Source of the DNA: Deltaproteobacteria bacterium
Lineage (GTDB): Bacteria > Desulfobacterota > Binatia > Binatales > Binataceae
Assembly (NCBI GenBank): GCA_021780755.1
Contig: JAJXYF010000011.1
Coordinates: forward strand, 1 to 64,000
Direction of reading: 5' to 3'
Length of the DNA: 64,000 nt
The number at the start of each line of letters is the position of its first letter. Positions within the stretch are counted from its first letter, which is position 1. Below the pieces are notes generated by a model, which worked only from the letters and a program-made list of their open reading frames with translations, ran no database searches and was not told the origin of the DNA. Below, in pieces: positions 61,765 through 64,000 of this stretch. The position numbers and the translations under genes are program-made.

Positions 61765-61882
61765 TATCCATACGTTTTGCCGCCCGGCCTCGATTCTGAT
61801 CCGCCGACTTGGCAGCCGGTAGCGCGCCAGCCTTTGTGCGCGCCTGCCCGCGTGTTATGGTCGCGCTTCCTCCAGATTCACG

Positions 61883-62344
61883 ATGCGCCAACTCCTCATA
61901 TTCATCGCCACCGGAGCATGGTCGGGATACGCCCCGTTCGCCCCCGGAACCTTCGGTTCGATCGTCGGCCTCATCGTTGGATGTCTAATCTTCGCGCCGA
62001 TCTGGCGCCGGTCGCCCGCCGCCTTCCTGCTGATTTTTGCGATCGTCTTCGTACTTGCGTGCTGGATCGCCGGCCGCGCCGAACAGCTTCTGGGCGAGCA
62101 TGACAGTTCGAAAATCGTGCTCGACGAAGTTCTCGGCATGGTCGCGACGATGTTCATGAATCCGACCGGATGGATTGCGCTCGTCGCCGGTTTCGCGCTC
62201 TTTCGCATCTTCGATATTATCAAGCCCTTTCCGGCGAGCTTTATCGACCGTCGCGTGCGCGGCGGCACCGGTGTGATGCTCGACGATATCGCCGCCGGCA
62301 TCTATGCGAATCTCGTATTGCAGGTCGCACGCCGACTACTCTGA
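61883..62344 (+). CDS. pgpA: phosphatidylglycerophosphatase A
   Basis: Dephosphorylates phosphatidylglycerol phosphate to phosphatidylglycerol at the inner membrane. 153 aa; signature segments are SGYAPFAPGTFGSIVGLIVG near residue 13, SSKIVLDEVLGMVATMF with the conserved acidic site near 75, and ALFRIFDIIKPFPASFIDRRVRGGTGVMLDDIAAGIYANL. Hydrophobic helices flank the motifs as expected. It is 55 bp upstream of cinA, a frequent arrangement. Confidence 0.94.
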   Translation: MRQLLIFIATGAWSGYAPFAPGTFGSIVGLIVGCLIFAPIWRRSPAAFLLIFAIVFVLACWIAGRAEQLLGEHDSSKIVLDEVLGMVATMFMNPTGWIALVAGFALFRIFDIIKPFPASFIDRRVRGGTGVMLDDIAAGIYANLVLQVARRLL

Positions 62345-62399
62345 TGCGGTCGCGGCGCATATCGTCGGCGTCGCGCGACGCCCTTGAAGGAGCCCAGAG

Positions 62400-63686
62400 A
62401 TGATTGAACGAGCCGTCATACTTTCAACCGGCGACGAAATCACCACCGGCAAGGTGGTCGATAGCAACTCGAACTACCTGGCCGACAAGCTGAACGAGAT
62501 CGGCATCGACCTGATCGCCGTGCTGACCGTCGGCGACGTGCCCGAGCGTCTCGAATGGGCCTGGCGGTCCGCGCTCGAACTGGGCGACGTGGTACTCTCA
62601 ACCGGCGGTATCGGACCGACCGCCGACGACCTGACGACGGAGACCATCGCGCGCCTCACTGGCAAGAAATTGTGGCGTCACGAACCCTCGGTCGATCACA
62701 TGCGCCGGCTGTTCGAGTCGGTCGGCCGCGTGATGCCCGAGAACAACATCAAGCAGGCGCTCTTTCCCGAAACCGCTGAAGTCATTCCTAATCCGCTCGG
62801 CACCGCGCCCGGCTTTCGCATGGCCGTGCGCCAAAGCAATCACACCGCTCACCTGGTCGTGATGCCGGGGGTGCCGCGCGAGATGAAGCCGATGATGGAG
62901 AATGAGGTCATCCCGTGGCTGCGGCTCAATCGCGGCAGCGACAAGGTCTTCGCCACGCGCATCTTCCAGACCTTCGGCATCAGCGAATCCGGACTCGATG
63001 AGGCGGTCGCGGGACTGATCAAACCGGAAGAGGCCAAGGTCGGCTTCCGCGCGAGCTTCCCGCAAATCTCGATGAAGGTGATGGTCGAGGATGTCGCCGG
63101 CGCCGCCGAGCAGCGGCTCGAGGAACTGAGCCAGCGCGTCCGCGCCCGCGTCGGCGAGTACATTTATGGTGAGGGCGAAGTCTCGATGGAAGAGGTGGTC
63201 GGCCGCCTGCTAATCGAGAAGAAGCTGAAGCTTGCGGTGGCGGAATCGTGCACTGGCGGCCTCATCGGCCATCGCATAACGAATGTCGCTGGCAGTTCCG
63301 GTTACTTCGAGGCGGGCCTCGTCACTTACTCCAACGCGATGAAGGTCGGCCTCCTCGGCGTGCGCGAAGATACGCTCAAAAGCCACGGCGCGGTGAGTGA
63401 GGAATGCGTGCGCGAGATGGCGGCGGGAGCGATCGAGCGCGCCGGCGCGGACGTCGCGATCGCGACCTCAGGCGTTGCGGGCCCCGGCGGCGGCAGCGCG
63501 GAACATCCGGTAGGCACGGTGTGCCTCGCGCTTGCGGCCAAGGGCGTGTCGGCCTCGCGCCGCTACAATTTTCGCGGCAATCGCGAGTGGGTTAAACTGC
63601 TCACCTCGCAGGTCGCGCTCGACTGGCTGCGCCGTTATGCGCTCGGCCTGCCGATCGGCGGCGAAGCGACCATCTTCCGCCGCTGA
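62400..63686 (+). CDS. cinA: CinA-family NMN deamidase / competence-damage protein
   Basis: 428 aa, both domains present. The N-terminal MoaB/MogA-like (COG1058) domain has AVILSTGDEITTGKVVDSNS, ALELGDVVLSTGGIGPTADD and VVMPGVPREMKPM. The C-terminal PncC domain (about 268-420) has LAVAESCTGGLIGHRITNVAGSSGYFEAGLVTYSN with the catalytic serine, and TSGVAGPGGGSAEHPVGTVCLA. It converts nicotinamide mononucleotide to nicotinate mononucleotide in pyridine-nucleotide salvage and hydrolyses ADP-ribose in some species. It follows pgpA. A Shine-Dalgarno (AAGGAG) precedes the ATG. Confidence 0.95.
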   Translation: MIERAVILSTGDEITTGKVVDSNSNYLADKLNEIGIDLIAVLTVGDVPERLEWAWRSALELGDVVLSTGGIGPTADDLTTETIARLTGKKLWRHEPSVDHMRRLFESVGRVMPENNIKQALFPETAEVIPNPLGTAPGFRMAVRQSNHTAHLVVMPGVPREMKPMMENEVIPWLRLNRGSDKVFATRIFQTFGISESGLDEAVAGLIKPEEAKVGFRASFPQISMKVMVEDVAGAAEQRLEELSQRVRARVGEYIYGEGEVSMEEVVGRLLIEKKLKLAVAESCTGGLIGHRITNVAGSSGYFEAGLVTYSNAMKVGLLGVREDTLKSHGAVSEECVREMAAGAIERAGADVAIATSGVAGPGGGSAEHPVGTVCLALAAKGVSASRRYNFRGNREWVKLLTSQVALDWLRRYALGLPIGGEATIFRR

Positions 63687-63765
63687 CCGCGATGGTTTAA
63701 CTTCGATAGTGTTTCACCTTCGAGCGGAAGTCCGCATGACACTTGTACAGCCTGGAACCTGAATC

Positions 63766-64000
63766 GTGCTGAGTATTCTCGTCGGACTCTTCGCGCTCTC
63801 GATTGGCGCCGGCTTCGTCGGCGCGCTTTCGGGACTGGGCGGCGGTGTTTTTATCGTGCCGGGCCTCGTTATCCTGGCGCACGTCCCGATGAATATCGCC
63901 GTTGGCGCGAGCCTGATTTCGGTGGTTGCGACCAGTGCCGGCGCGAGCGTCGCCTTTGTGCGCGACGGCTGGACCAATTTGCGCGTCGCGATCATTCTCG
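63766..64000 (+). CDS. TauE/SafE-family permease (partial, runs off window)
   Basis: The first 78 codons of an ORF open to the window end, starting at a GTG (LSILVGLFALSIGAGFVGAL ...). The SGLGGGVFIVPGLVIL motif with its Gly-rich turn, followed by NIAVGASLISVVATSAGA, is the N-terminal repeat of TauE/SafE (DUF81) transporters, which export sulfite, sulfoacetate or related organic anions. Because it is truncated it is absent from the ORF track. It lies 79 bp downstream of cinA on the same strand. Confidence 0.85.
   Translation, partial: MLSILVGLFALSIGAGFVGALSGLGGGVFIVPGLVILAHVPMNIAVGASLISVVATSAGASVAFVRDGWTNLRVAIIL

Overview
The window is a GC-rich, gene-dense bacterial chromosome segment with about 60 genes on both strands. 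The genes point to a Gram-negative, outer-membrane-bearing organism: a TolC/MFP/RND efflux operon, several lipoboxed proteins, an RlpA-like protein, MltG, a PBP5/6-type carboxypeptidase and an M23 endopeptidase. Two LLM-class (F420/flavin) oxidoreductases, a family III CoA transferase, a large cyclase-AAA-TPR regulator and a bacterial deoxyhypusine-synthase-like protein resemble the gene content of soil deltaproteobacteria-like lineages (for example Binatota/Desulfobacterota relatives). That placement is a guess from gene content, not a phylogeny. I see no IS element, prophage, CRISPR array, rRNA or convincing tRNA.

Layout. 1-1.8 kb: an unrecognised ORF, a NIPSNAP-like protein and a DUF1614 membrane protein. 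2.0-3.5 kb: overlapping pyrE-aroE. 3.6-9.2 kb (minus): heat-shock operon hrcA - small Cys-rich lipoprotein - grpE - dnaK - dnaJ, with a stem-loop between dnaK and dnaJ. 9.3-17.5 kb: methyltransferase, secreted protein, ViaA-like VWA protein, tadA, rhodanese, Nit-family amidase, CaiB-like CoA transferase, tag, a 26-aa membrane peptide missed by the ORF track, and an RlpA-like lipoprotein lacking catalytic residues. 17.7-25.4 kb: MFS transporter, ICMT-like methyltransferase and the tripartite RND efflux operon (minus). 25.6-34.8 kb: beta-propeller protein divergent from an LLM oxidoreductase, the 1111-aa cyclase/ATPase, a beta-helix membrane protein and an esterase. 34.8-42.8 kb: D,D-carboxypeptidase, GT2-methyltransferase fusion, ArsR-SRPBCC-DUF899 operon, four small envelope proteins and an archaeal-type ATP-dependent DNA ligase. 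42.9-52.5 kb (minus): ruvX, mltG, then a MoxR-DUF58-BatA-VWA operon. 52.6-64 kb: M23 peptidase, GDPD, second LLM oxidoreductase, GT2, MFS, CysQ-like phosphatase, DHS-like protein, cytidylate-kinase-like/BON protein, a perfect parS palindrome, pgpA, cinA and the start of a TauE/SafE permease.

How it fits together. Most genes are housekeeping: nucleotide and aromatic synthesis, protein folding, DNA repair and ligation, peptidoglycan remodelling, phospholipid turnover and efflux. The accessory interest lies in (i) a parS centromere-like site at 61.74 kb, (ii) a three-copy family of nested-palindrome intergenic repeats at about 1.0, 3.6 and 11.0 kb, (iii) the MoxR/VWA membrane operon next to mltG, plus an orphan ViaA-like protein, (iv) a run of small Thr/Ser-rich lipoproteins ending in a BON protein, and (v) unusual fusions (GT2-methyltransferase, cytidylate kinase-BON). 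Starts were moved from the ORF-track start where a Shine-Dalgarno sequence or family N-terminus supports an internal start.
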